Under the pieces are notes generated by a model that was given only the letters and a program-made list of their open reading frames with translations, was not told where the DNA came from and made no database searches. Source: Desulfitibacter alkalitolerans DSM 16504 (GTDB taxonomy: Bacteria > Bacillota > DSM-16504 > Desulfitibacterales > Desulfitibacteraceae). Taken from it: DNA of 64,000 bases. The position numbers and the translations under genes were made by a program. The stretch lies in NCBI RefSeq assembly GCF_000620305.1, contig NZ_KK211103.1, positions 122,664-186,663 on the forward strand, written 5' to 3'. Position 1 is the first letter of the stretch. Each line of letters begins with the position of its first letter. This document shows, in pieces, positions 55,253 through 63,942 of the stretch.

Positions 55253-55714
55253 TTATTCACCCCAATTGTCTATTCTATAAAGTAATTTTTTGAAGCTTAC
55301 CCACATTATGTGGGTCTCTTCTTGGTTTAAATCTTGAAAAAGCTTTTTAATGAATAACTCCCCTTCTTCCTCCCTGTTTTTCCAATATTCATAACTCTTA
55401 TTTGTAAGCTTCAATCTGATTGCCCTGCCGTCCTGCTCATCCTTTTCGATTCTTAAAAAATCCTTTTCCTGCAGCTTAAGTGCTAGCTGTTTTACATTCT
55501 GATGAGAACTACCCATGAGCTCTGCTACCTCTCCAAGGGTAGGGGACCTGTCACCAAATTGCAAGATCATCACTGTTAGGAACCATTGTCTTAAAGTCAT
55601 TCCATCCTTACCCAGATACTGATCACCAATTACCTGCAATTTATTTGATAAAAGAAAAATGCTGCCAAAAATAAATTTTTCCTTGTCAAGGATACTAAGG
55701 TTTTTTAGATCCAT
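55253..55714 (-). CDS. MarR family transcriptional regulator (2)
   Basis: 153 residues, winged HTH (SPTLGEVAELMGSSHQNVKQLALKLQEKDFLRIEKDEQDGRAIRLKLT). Paralogue of the regulator at 53762. Operator-like palindromes lie directly upstream, so autoregulation is likely. Divergent from the SDR/DUF2867 gene. Confidence 0.9.
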   Translation of the reverse strand: MDLKNLSILDKEKFIFGSIFLLSNKLQVIGDQYLGKDGMTLRQWFLTVMILQFGDRSPTLGEVAELMGSSHQNVKQLALKLQEKDFLRIEKDEQDGRAIRLKLTNKSYEYWKNREEEGELFIKKLFQDLNQEETHIMWVSFKKLLYRIDNWGE

Positions 55715-55736
55715 ATGGTTGTCACCCCCTGTAGCT

Positions 55737-55776
55737 TATGTAACACATTACCTATTTATATGTAATATATTACATA
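55737..55776. promoter_or_regulatory. MarR operators between the regulator and SDR genes
   Basis: An 18-bp perfect palindrome TATGTAATATATTACATA at 55759-55776 and a weaker copy (TATGTAACACATTACC) at 55737-55752, both in the divergent promoter region. Confidence 0.65.
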
Positions 55777-55924
55777 TTTGCACCGGTGTCAAGTAGAACT
55801 TGAACTTTTAATCTTTGTAAATGCCAACCAAATTTCTCTAGAAAATTTGCAATTGTCTAGATGATCAAATAAGGTTAAGATTACATATACTAAGACAGCA
55901 CAAATCAGAAATGGAGAATCTATT

Positions 55925-57499
55925 ATGATAAATACTAAAAAAGCAACCCCAAGGATATTAGTTACTGGAGCTACTGGTTATGTTGGGGGTAGACTCATCC
56001 CTCATCTTCTTGATAAGGGCTATAAAGTTCGCTGCTTCATTAGAAACCATGAAGATATTAACTCCCGTAGTTGGAAAAATATTGAGGTTTTCAAGGGGGA
56101 TGTATTTGACTTAAAAAGCTTGGCACAAGCTATGGATGGGGTGGATTATGCTTATTATCTTATTCACTCTATGGCCAAGGGTGCAAATTTTCACCAAAGG
56201 GATATACAAGCTGCCCACAACTTTGGAAGAACTGCTCAAAGGAAGGGTGTAAAACGAATTATTTATCTTAGTGGATTAGGAAGTAAGGATGATAAGACCT
56301 TATCTGAACATTTACAAAGCCGTCAAAAAACCGGAAAAATTTTAGCTGAGTACGGAGTTCCGGTTACTGAGTTTAGAGCTGCCCAGATTATTGGTTCAGG
56401 TAGTGTTTCCTTTGAGCTTATACGCTATTTGACTGAAAGATTACCCATAATTGTTGCTCCTAAATGGATAAAAAGCTGGACACAGCCAATTGCCATAGAT
56501 GATGTGCTTTACTATTTATCTCATTCATTGGAAATTCCAGAAACAGCTAATCAGGTAATAGAAATTGGAGGCAGCACCAGACTGACCTATGCTGAGCTTT
56601 TCAGGACCTATGCAAATTTGCGCAACCTTAAGAGAAGAATTCTGATTTTGCCATTTTTACCAACAAAGGTTCTAGCTTATTTTGTCAATTTTATTACACC
56701 TATTCCACGGAATATTGCTACTCCTTTAATAGAAGGATTGAGAAATGATGTGGTAGCACAGAATCATACTGCCTTAGAACTTTTTAAGTATGAGCCCACG
56801 TCTGTTCATGAGGCCATAGATATTGCATTAAAGGAGCAGCGTTTTGGTAAGATAGAGACCCATTGGGCTGGAACAGACTATTCAATTCATAATAGACATT
56901 TTTCTGAGGTTAAACATATACAACAAGAAGGTTTATTTGTAGAAGAGATCTCAGGATTAACATGGGCTGATCCCAGCAAGGTCTTTCATGTTATTAAATG
57001 TATAGGAGGAAGCAGGGGTTGGCCCTCTTATCAATTCTTATGGTCATTACGTGGTTTAATAGACCAACTGCAGGGCGGCTCGGGCCTGAAAAGAGGGCGA
57101 CGCAGCCAGGAATCCTTAAGGGTGGGAGATCCATTAGACTTTTTTAGGGTGGAAACCATTGAAGAAAATGAATTACTCCGCTTACAAGTGGACTTTAAAA
57201 TGCCAGGACGCGGCTGGCTTGAGTTTTCCTTGAAACCTCACCACCAAGGCCATACAGTTTGTCAGTATAACAGGAATGCCCCAAGGCTGGATAAATCAAT
57301 AATGGATAGCCTGAGTATGAGTCAACCAATCGGACAGTATAGATTAACCCTAAGGGCTATTTTTGAACCTTTTGGCTTCTTAGGCTTGCTCTATTGGAAA
57401 TCCATGCTGCCTTTTCACAAACCTCTGTTTAAAACTACCATTCAGAAAATTATTGAGGAAGCTGAGAAAGATTTTGAAAAAGATGACCCCCAGGCATAA
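55925..57499 (+). CDS. NAD(P)-binding SDR protein fused to a DUF2867 domain
   Basis: 524 residues. N-terminal atypical SDR with the cofactor motif TGATGYVGG (about 15-23) and a YLIHSM / YLSGLGS active-site region lacking a clear YxxxK. The C-terminal ~180 residues form DUF2867 (LTWADPSKVFHVIKCIGG ... FKMPGRGWLEFSL). This fusion is widespread and uncharacterised. Divergent from a MarR gene with operators between. Confidence 0.88.
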   Translation: MINTKKATPRILVTGATGYVGGRLIPHLLDKGYKVRCFIRNHEDINSRSWKNIEVFKGDVFDLKSLAQAMDGVDYAYYLIHSMAKGANFHQRDIQAAHNFGRTAQRKGVKRIIYLSGLGSKDDKTLSEHLQSRQKTGKILAEYGVPVTEFRAAQIIGSGSVSFELIRYLTERLPIIVAPKWIKSWTQPIAIDDVLYYLSHSLEIPETANQVIEIGGSTRLTYAELFRTYANLRNLKRRILILPFLPTKVLAYFVNFITPIPRNIATPLIEGLRNDVVAQNHTALELFKYEPTSVHEAIDIALKEQRFGKIETHWAGTDYSIHNRHFSEVKHIQQEGLFVEEISGLTWADPSKVFHVIKCIGGSRGWPSYQFLWSLRGLIDQLQGGSGLKRGRRSQESLRVGDPLDFFRVETIEENELLRLQVDFKMPGRGWLEFSLKPHHQGHTVCQYNRNAPRLDKSIMDSLSMSQPIGQYRLTLRAIFEPFGFLGLLYWKSMLPFHKPLFKTTIQKIIEEAEKDFEKDDPQA

Positions 57500-57550
57500 C
57501 TCCCCGATTAACCACCAATCACCAACAAAATGGTTCAAAGGACATTATAT

Positions 57551-58572
57551 TTAAAAAAATGACTATCAATTTTGCTCAGGAAACCCTTGTTTCCAGAACT
57601 AGTGTTTGCTATAATTAATACAAACAACAGTTCGGGAGTGGTTGTCGTGGCAAAACAAAACTCAATAAATTTAATGCAATTTCAAACAATATTTAGTTCA
57701 GAAGAAGCTTGTCATAATCATTTATACCAGATGAAGTGGTCTGATGGATTTAAGTGCCCAAGATGCGGGCATTCACAAGCTTACAAGATTAAAACCCGAA
57801 AGTCTCCTTTGTATGAATGTGTTGATTGTAAACATCAAACTACTGTTACTGCTGGAACAATCTTTGAAAAAACTAGAACAGACTTACGCATCTGGTTTTT
57901 AGCAATATTTTTAGTTGCTCATGACAAGCGTGGAAGCTCTGCTACTTTCCTTTCAAACCAATTAGGTATCTGCTATCAAACCGCCTGGACAATGCTTCAT
58001 AAAATCAGAAAGGCTATGGGTGAACGTGATACAAATTATACTTTAGCCGGTATTGTTGAGCTTGATGATGCTTATTTTGGTTCTCCTACTAAAGGTGGTA
58101 AACGTGGTAGAGGTACAGAACAAACTCAAGTAATAGTAGGCCTATCATTAAATTCAATAGGGCAGCCACTATATATCAAGATGGAAATAATTCCTGACTT
58201 AAGAGGAACTACAATTAGTGATTTTGCTCAAAGAACTATTGAAGAGGGTTCTGTTATTTCCAGTGATAAGTATCGTTCATATAACGTACTAACTGCTGAT
58301 CCTAAATATGAGCATAAACCAAAGATATTTAACCCAAAAGAAGATTCCGAGCACCTTAAGTGGCTTCATACTATTATTTCAAATGCAAAAGCTTTTGTAG
58401 CAGGTACCTACCATGGACTAGGAGCAAAGCATTTGCAGGCCTACTTAAACGAGTTTTGTTATCGCTTTAATAGAAGAATGTTTAAAGGTGAATTATTTAA
58501 TAGATTGGTAAAAGCCTGCGTTTCTGTTTCAACGATTACTTATCCTGAGCTAGTTGGATAATCATTTTTTAT
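57551..58572 (+). mobile_element. IS1595-type insertion sequence
   Basis: About 1.0 kb around one transposase gene. Imperfect terminal inverted repeats are visible: 57560-57581 (TGACTATCAA ... GCTCAGGA) against the complement of 58543-58564 (TGATTATCCA ... GCTCAGGA), each bordered by an A run outward. The right repeat includes the end of the gene, usual for this group. Target duplication not identified. Confidence 0.75.
57647..58561 (+). CDS. IS1595 family (ISXO2-like) transposase
   Basis: 304 residues from a GTG at 57647 (GGGAG eight nt upstream). N-terminal zinc ribbon (CPRCGHSQ ... YECVDCKHQT) and ISXO2 catalytic domain with acidic residues in VELDDAYFGSP and ISSDKYRSYN and the Asn in TIISNAKAF (DDN type). 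Intact and apparently full length, so potentially active. Confidence 0.92.
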   Translation: MAKQNSINLMQFQTIFSSEEACHNHLYQMKWSDGFKCPRCGHSQAYKIKTRKSPLYECVDCKHQTTVTAGTIFEKTRTDLRIWFLAIFLVAHDKRGSSATFLSNQLGICYQTAWTMLHKIRKAMGERDTNYTLAGIVELDDAYFGSPTKGGKRGRGTEQTQVIVGLSLNSIGQPLYIKMEIIPDLRGTTISDFAQRTIEEGSVISSDKYRSYNVLTADPKYEHKPKIFNPKEDSEHLKWLHTIISNAKAFVAGTYHGLGAKHLQAYLNEFCYRFNRRMFKGELFNRLVKACVSVSTITYPELVG

Positions 58573-58611
58573 AATTGCGTTTTTATGTATGTAATTTGCA
58601 AAAGTAATTAA

Positions 58612-59322
58612 CTATATTTGAGGCATTGCATCCCAAGTTTTGCCTAACAAAGTGCGTCCATTGCTTTTTTTATTAAAACCGCCCCATTGCTTAAAGTAAA
58701 AAAATACATCTTGCCTTTCACATTCTTCTTTTATAGATAAAACCCATTCTTGTTGCATTTCTCTTGCCCGAAATCCACTTTCCCCACCTACAATAGCCCA
58801 ATCAATTCCTGCTAAATGTAATTCATTAACTTCATTTATCAAAGGTTCAAAAGAGACAAATCTTACTCTTGCCGGTACTTCTCTTAGATAGTCAATCCTT
58901 TTTTTGTATTTTTCACTTTCAACTGTTACTCCTTGCCAAATATTTGGTGTCCAATTAAGAGAATCTGCTAACTCGAAAAGTCTCTCTGCTCTTTTTGTCA
59001 ATACTTGAAAAGTATGCCAGGAAGCTCTATTCATTACATCAAATACTTTTTTTATAAAATCCACTGGGATTTCTTCATGAAATAAGTCAGACATTGAATT
59101 TACAAAAATCAGAGAAGGCTTCTTCCATTTTAATGGATCCTCTAAACAATAATTATGAAGTTTTATTTCAAAACCATTTGAATACTTAGCATTTCCCATA
59201 GCTTTTAGCCTATTCGCCATAGTAAAAGCATAACAATTTTTACATCCGTCAGAGATTTTTGTGCAACCAGTAACAGGATTCCAGGTGTTTTCTGTCCACT
59301 CGATTTTTGATTTTAAAGCCAT
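58612..59322 (-). CDS. DUF5131 (phage Gp37/Gp68) family three-Cys protein
   Basis: 236 residues. The family signature IEWTENTWNPVTGCTKISDGCKNCYA carries Cys20, Cys27 and Cys30, resembling a radical SAM cluster site, followed by FVNSMSDLFHE, QVLTKRAER and GGESGFRARE. The family normally sits next to a TcmP methyltransferase-like partner; none is nearby. Phage and mobile DNA links fit its position 50 bp from an insertion sequence. Reaction unknown. Confidence 0.88.
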   Translation of the reverse strand: MALKSKIEWTENTWNPVTGCTKISDGCKNCYAFTMANRLKAMGNAKYSNGFEIKLHNYCLEDPLKWKKPSLIFVNSMSDLFHEEIPVDFIKKVFDVMNRASWHTFQVLTKRAERLFELADSLNWTPNIWQGVTVESEKYKKRIDYLREVPARVRFVSFEPLINEVNELHLAGIDWAIVGGESGFRAREMQQEWVLSIKEECERQDVFFYFKQWGGFNKKSNGRTLLGKTWDAMPQI

Positions 59323-59420
59323 AATTGACCACCCTTTCTAAAGTTTATCTCTTGCCTATTACCAATTATGTATTTTATAAAATTATCAAGTATTATTTAG
59401 TTGTAGAAAGTTATTGTTTG

Positions 59421-59900
59421 TTACTTATGATACGGTTCTTTTCTTATGATTCTATAACATCTATATATTTGCTCCATTAAAATTAATCTCATTAATTGGT
59501 GTGGATATGTAAACCGTCCAAAGGATATCTTTAAGTCTGCTCTCCTTTTTATATCATCTGAAAGACCTATACTCCCCCCAATAATAAAAGTCAGGTGACT
59601 CTTTCCACTTACCATCAGTTCCTCGACTTTTTGTGCAAATGCACCAGATGTAAGAAGCTCGCCATCTATCTCTAAAGTTACAATGAAACTATCAGGTTTT
59701 ACCTTAGCTAAAATTTTATCTCCTTCCCTTTGCCTAATTCCCTCTTCTTCAGCTAAAGAGGCATTTGCAGGAATTTTTTCATCATTAACCTCAATAATTT
59801 TAATCCTTGCATAGGGACCAAGCCTCTTTAGATACTCCTGCAGGCCTTTTTGAATATATTCTTCTTTTATTTTACCAACTGCAATAATATCTATCTGCAT
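59421..59900 (-). CDS. rlmH: 23S rRNA (pseudouridine1915-N3)-methyltransferase
   Basis: 159 residues, SPOUT methyltransferase. IDIIAVGKIKEEYIQKGLQEYLKRL at the N-terminus, FIIGGSIGLSDDIKRRA cofactor loop and the C-terminal LMRLILMEQIYRCYRIIRKEPYHK. Complete length. Methylates pseudouridine 1915 in helix 69 of the large ribosomal subunit. Confidence 0.96.
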   Translation of the reverse strand: MQIDIIAVGKIKEEYIQKGLQEYLKRLGPYARIKIIEVNDEKIPANASLAEEEGIRQREGDKILAKVKPDSFIVTLEIDGELLTSGAFAQKVEELMVSGKSHLTFIIGGSIGLSDDIKRRADLKISFGRFTYPHQLMRLILMEQIYRCYRIIRKEPYHK

Positions 59901-59931
59901 AAAATCCTCCTATTCAGCCCAGAATTTCACA

Positions 59932-60062
59932 TTATATTTGGGGACATTCCTGTCCCCAGAAATATCCCAGACTTCAGCAGGTGTGTCCCCTTTCCTTATA
60001 TTTGGGGACATTCCTGTCCCCAGAAATATCCCAGACTTCAGCAGGTGTGTCCCCTTTCCTTA
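59932..60062. repeat. Two perfect tandem copies of a 64-bp unit
   Basis: Period 64 (59935-59998 and 59999-60062), identical apart from the edges. Each unit contains the palindrome GGGGACATTCCTGTCCCC and ends GGTGTGTCCCC. Similar GGGGACA/TGTCCCC arms occur near mttB at 50439-50489. Noncoding, between rlmH and the CxxH/CxxC gene. Confidence 0.9.
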
Positions 60063-60138
60063 TGCGAAGATAAACGCCAGCATTGGGGGAGAAAGCCATT
60101 TGTTTTTATGATACACTATCTGAGTTACCATGTTAAAT

Positions 60139-60306
60139 TTATACTACCAGATATTTTGGGGGGTTGCTGCATTTGTCACAACGATGAGGGGCTGTCCAGT
60201 CAGTAAAGGAAACCTTGTCCAAAAGATATATATCCGGGGGCATTTCATATATCTCCACAAATTCATCTATGGCCTCTTCTATATGCTCGTCACATACAAC
60301 ATACAT
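60139..60306 (-). CDS. Short CxxH/CxxC protein
   Basis: 55 residues from an ATG with GAAGGTG upstream. It has the defining pair CDEH near the N-terminus and CDKC near the C-terminus, with EAIDEFVEIYEMPPDIYLL, DWTAPHRCDKC and the ending PPKYLVV, all typical of the CxxH/CxxC protein family of Firmicutes. Members are found between HtrA and RlmH genes, exactly the order here. Probably binds a metal such as zinc; function unknown. Easily missed because of its size. Confidence 0.88.
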   Translation of the reverse strand: MYVVCDEHIEEAIDEFVEIYEMPPDIYLLDKVSFTDWTAPHRCDKCSNPPKYLVV

Positions 60307-60373
60307 ATATTTCACCTTCTTAATTATTTATGGGTAAATTTTAGCATTCTATTATCATTATAGCAAACTAGTG

Positions 60374-60407
60374 TAAAAATAAGACAGAGGAAGTCCCCCT
60401 GTCTTAT
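60374..60407 (-). terminator. Terminator of htrA
   Basis: ATAAGACAG / CTGTCTTAT arms (60379-60387, 60399-60407) overlapping the stop codon, followed on the minus strand by TTTTTACAC. Confidence 0.75.
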
Positions 60408-61534
60408 CTTCTTGGCATTTCTCCTAAAGTAACCTTTAGCTCTATTCTTTTATTATCTCTAATAACCACAATGTTAGTTTCGTCTCCAACTTTATGAGCT
60501 CTTAATATTTTCTGCAAATCATTAAATGTTCTAATTATTTGACCCTGCATCTCTACTATCACATCTCCAGGCCTCATGCCTGCTGCTGCAGCAGGCCCTC
60601 CAGATACGACACCTCCAACATAAATCCCCTCTGGGAGGTTATACCAGTTTGACATTTGGGGAGTAATCTCCCTGAAATCAAATATTCCAATAAAAGGTCT
60701 GCTTACATAACCCTTTTCAATTAGCTGTTCTATTATAGGCCTGACTACATGAGTAGGGATAGCAAAGCCCATTCCTTCTACATCAGCCCTTGCTATTTTT
60801 ACACTATTAATCCCTATTACCTCACCCCTGGAGTTTACTAGAGCCCCTCCTGAGTTCCCAGGATTTATTGCCGCATCTGTTTGAATTACCTGCAGGGTAA
60901 TCTCTTCTCCACCTGTAGTTCTGACTGTAATCTCCCTATCCAGTGCACTAATTACCCCAGCAGTTACAGACCTGGCAAAATCCTTACCCAAGGGATTGCC
61001 TATGGCAACTGCTAGCTCTCCTACTCTTAGTTCTAAAGAATCTCCGAACCTTGCTTCAGGTAAATTACTTGCATCTATCTGCAAAACCGCCAGATCTGTA
61101 TCTCTGTCATGGCCAATAAGTTTTGCTTCATAATGCTGTCCATCATCTAGTGTTACTTGGATATTAGTAGCTCCTTCTACCACATGAAAGTTAGTAACAA
61201 TGTAGCCATTATTCTTATCAAATATTACACCTGACCCAGAACTCATTATTGGGTTGTTAAAGAAATCATGGCCTCTCATGTTAGTAATACCCACTACAGC
61301 CGGACCCACATTTTCCGCTATGGCTATGACAGGTGAATCTTCTACCTTAAAGGGAATTATAGGCAATTCAGGTGGCTCCTGCGGCTGAATTTTTTGGGGT
61401 GGCTGCTCCAAGGCTAGAAAGGAAGGAGCCATAAAAAGAACAAATATACCACCAAATATGGCACTTAAAAGGCTAATAATAATTATTAATAATAATCCTG
61501 GTCGCCTATTTTCATAATGAGAAAAGTGTCCCAA
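60404..61534 (-). CDS. htrA: HtrA/DegP-like membrane serine protease with PDZ domain
   Basis: 376 residues: membrane anchor (~14-36), proline-rich linker, trypsin-like domain with His117 (TNFHVVEG), Asp147 (DTDLAVL) and Ser228 (GNSGGAL), and one PDZ domain (~285-370, YVGGVVSGGPAAAAGMRPGD). Acts outside the membrane in protein quality control. Neighbours rlmH and the CxxH/CxxC gene reproduce the Bacillus order. Confidence 0.95.
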   Translation of the reverse strand: MGHFSHYENRRPGLLLIIIISLLSAIFGGIFVLFMAPSFLALEQPPQKIQPQEPPELPIIPFKVEDSPVIAIAENVGPAVVGITNMRGHDFFNNPIMSSGSGVIFDKNNGYIVTNFHVVEGATNIQVTLDDGQHYEAKLIGHDRDTDLAVLQIDASNLPEARFGDSLELRVGELAVAIGNPLGKDFARSVTAGVISALDREITVRTTGGEEITLQVIQTDAAINPGNSGGALVNSRGEVIGINSVKIARADVEGMGFAIPTHVVRPIIEQLIEKGYVSRPFIGIFDFREITPQMSNWYNLPEGIYVGGVVSGGPAAAAGMRPGDVIVEMQGQIIRTFNDLQKILRAHKVGDETNIVVIRDNKRIELKVTLGEMPRR

Positions 61535-61575
61535 TTTCTATCCCCCATTCCATCATCACTGTTCTTATCCAGTAT

Positions 61576-62829
61576 CTAATTAACTATATTAACACTTCCA
61601 TTTATAGAGCTTACCTTTTCTACCCAATTTTCATACCCATTATCTAAAAGCTCTGCATTAATTATTTCAGTTTTACCAAATGCCATTAGCCCTGCAGCAA
61701 GTAAAGCCGCTGCCCCTCTTGTATCATTGGCGGTTACCGTAGATCCTAGTAGCCTATCCACCCCAGTTATGACCGCCGTATTCCCCTCCACCTTTATCTT
61801 GGCACCAAGTCTTCGCAATTCACCAATATATTGAAATCTATTTTTATATACTTTTTCTGAAATTATACTTGTATTTGCTGCAGTAGTCAATGCAGCACTG
61901 ATAATAGGCTGAAGGTCTGTTGGAAACCCAGGATATGGTGTGGCTTTAACAATTAATGACTGCAATCTTTGTGTGCTTTTGACTTGAACAGCACCGTCAA
62001 CTTCATCTACTTCTGCTCCCGCCTCCCTTAGCTTGGCTGTAACTGGTTTAAGGTGTTTATTTACAACTCCAGATATGATAACATCACCTCTATTAGCAGC
62101 TGCCATTATCATAAAAGTCCCAGCTTCCATTCTGTCAGGCATAATGGAATATCTAACAGGCTTTAGCTGGGGAACACCTTTAATTTTAATTGTATCAGTA
62201 CCTGCACCACTTATTTTAGCACCCATGGAAGTTAAAAAACTTGCCATATTTACTATTTCCGGATCTTTTGCTGCACCCTGGATTACTGTTACACCATTGC
62301 CCAGCACAGAATTTAGTATGAGGTTTTCAGTGGCACCAACACTAGGGAAGTCCAGGTATATTGCACTATCCTGGTTGGTGCGTCCATTGACAATAATTTG
62401 GCCATTTGATATATCTGCATGAATACCTTTTAGTTTAAAGCCTTTTAAATGAAGGTCAATGGGTCTTGGCCCAAGGTTGTCATTACCGGGTAATGAAATG
62501 GCACATTCCCCAAACCTGCCCACAAGGGGGCCTAATAGTAGAATAGATGCGTGTAATCTTTGGGTAAGCTTATAGTCTATTGTGGTAGAGTTCAGTTCTG
62601 AGCAGTCTATTGCCAGCTGGTTTATATCAATCCAGTCATACTTTGCTCCTATACTTCTTACCAATTCAAGCATCTCCTGTACATCATTTACCCTTGGCAC
62701 ATTGTCCAATACTACCTCCCCCTTTACAAGAAGAGAGGCAGCAATGATTGCAATGCTTGCATTTTTTGAACCGCTAACTTTTACACTGCCCTTTAAGATT
62801 TGCTCACCATTTACATAAACCCTTTTCAT
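61576..62829 (-). CDS. murA: UDP-N-acetylglucosamine 1-carboxyvinyltransferase, Asp-type active site
   Basis: 417 residues, first committed step of peptidoglycan synthesis. The Lys22-Asn23 pair (SGSKNAS) and PDRMEAGTF are present. The flexible-loop catalytic cysteine of LPGGCxIG is replaced: the loop reads ISLPGNDNLGPRPIDLH, putting Asp117 at that position. Cys-to-Asp MurA is known to be active and insensitive to fosfomycin. It lies 41 bp upstream of htrA in the same direction. Confidence 0.93.
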   Translation of the reverse strand: MKRVYVNGEQILKGSVKVSGSKNASIAIIAASLLVKGEVVLDNVPRVNDVQEMLELVRSIGAKYDWIDINQLAIDCSELNSTTIDYKLTQRLHASILLLGPLVGRFGECAISLPGNDNLGPRPIDLHLKGFKLKGIHADISNGQIIVNGRTNQDSAIYLDFPSVGATENLILNSVLGNGVTVIQGAAKDPEIVNMASFLTSMGAKISGAGTDTIKIKGVPQLKPVRYSIMPDRMEAGTFMIMAAANRGDVIISGVVNKHLKPVTAKLREAGAEVDEVDGAVQVKSTQRLQSLIVKATPYPGFPTDLQPIISAALTTAANTSIISEKVYKNRFQYIGELRRLGAKIKVEGNTAVITGVDRLLGSTVTANDTRGAAALLAAGLMAFGKTEIINAELLDNGYENWVEKVSSINGSVNIVN

Positions 62830-62932
62830 AAAATCACCCGCTAAACCCTCTATTTTTAATAAATATTCGAGGAATTCGCGGGTATTCCTGCAATAAAGTA
62901 AAAGTATGCATGGTTTTCTTTAGATGCAAGAT

Positions 62933-63793
62933 TTAATGATGGTCTATGTGGATGTTATTAATTACTCTTAAAATCCCTGGCACTGAGGCCGCCAATACTT
63001 CTGCTGCCTTTTTGGAACCAGAAGTATATACCTCGCCACTTAAATATGCAGTTCCAGCCACAACAAATACCGAAATATTTTCGTTGTTAATGTGCGGCTG
63101 CTGTGCCAGGAGAATTCTTACCCTTTTTGTTAGACGGTTATCCTGGCCACCACTTTCTATGGCTTGAAGCTTATTTGTTATCCTCCTAACCCCTTTTACT
63201 GCAGAGGCAGCATCCTCTGCTAGTATGGCCTGATTAGCTTTATCAACTGTACCACTTAGAATCACCCTGCCATCTTTAACCTGAGTGCGAATATCCAGCA
63301 GGTCCAGACTTTCTTCAAGAGATATGGCTCTTTCAATTTCATTTACCAATGTAGCATCGTCTTTTTTATGCTCATCTTTTATTTTAAGTTTACTGATTAT
63401 TTCTTTAACACCTAAAACCTTAGAGGCTATGATTATTGCCTTTCGTTCTTGATCTATGCTGTCTATATTACCCATGAGCAGGGCAATTCCTTTATGAACC
63501 TCTACAGTTAGTCTATCCAAGCCAGGCTTTTCAAAAAGTTTTTTGCTTATCATTTCTGCAACCTTATCATCACCAATCTCACCATCAGCAGATATAACTA
63601 GTTTATTTTCAACTTTTTTAACCCCGGGGATTCTTTTAACTACAGTTTCCACTTTATTTCTGTCATCCAGGACGTCAACCACTCCCCATATAGAAGCAAT
63701 ACCCTTGCGGACATTAACATTAATATCTGACATTCCATCCTTCATTAGGGCTGTCATTATAGCATCCTTAACCTGGGAGTCATTTAATTTCAT
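62933..63793 (-). CDS. Protein with four BON domains
   Basis: 286 residues from the ATG at 63793 (GGGAGG eight nt upstream). Four BON units in a row, each with a V/I-x-G-x-V/I-D strand: GIASIWGVVDVLDDR, GIALLMGNIDSIDQER, GRVILSGTVDKANQ and GTAYLSGEVYTSGSKK. No signal peptide, so cytoplasmic. BON domains usually bind membranes or lipids; role here unknown. Confidence 0.85.
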   Translation of the reverse strand: MKLNDSQVKDAIMTALMKDGMSDINVNVRKGIASIWGVVDVLDDRNKVETVVKRIPGVKKVENKLVISADGEIGDDKVAEMISKKLFEKPGLDRLTVEVHKGIALLMGNIDSIDQERKAIIIASKVLGVKEIISKLKIKDEHKKDDATLVNEIERAISLEESLDLLDIRTQVKDGRVILSGTVDKANQAILAEDAASAVKGVRRITNKLQAIESGGQDNRLTKRVRILLAQQPHINNENISVFVVAGTAYLSGEVYTSGSKKAAEVLAASVPGILRVINNIHIDHH

Positions 63794-63915
63794 AAACATA
63801 ACCTCCCTGCTTTATAAGTTCTTTAATAAACAGGACTTATGCAGTTGATGGAAAATAACACCAAAGCATAATCCAAAAATATTTTCAAAATGCAACCAGA
63901 TAATCCCAAAAACAC

Positions 63916-63942
63916 TTGACAATTGCAAAATGTCCCCATAAT
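63916..63942 (+). promoter_or_regulatory. Possible promoter for the gene entering at the right edge
   Basis: TTGACA at 63916-63921 with CATAAT 15 nt downstream; spacing is short. An ATG at 63992 with GGGTGA upstream begins a plus-strand gene that runs off the window; only MKK is visible. Confidence 0.35.

Noticed and set aside
59932..60062. CRISPR array
   Set aside because: Two adjacent identical 64-bp units without variable spacers.
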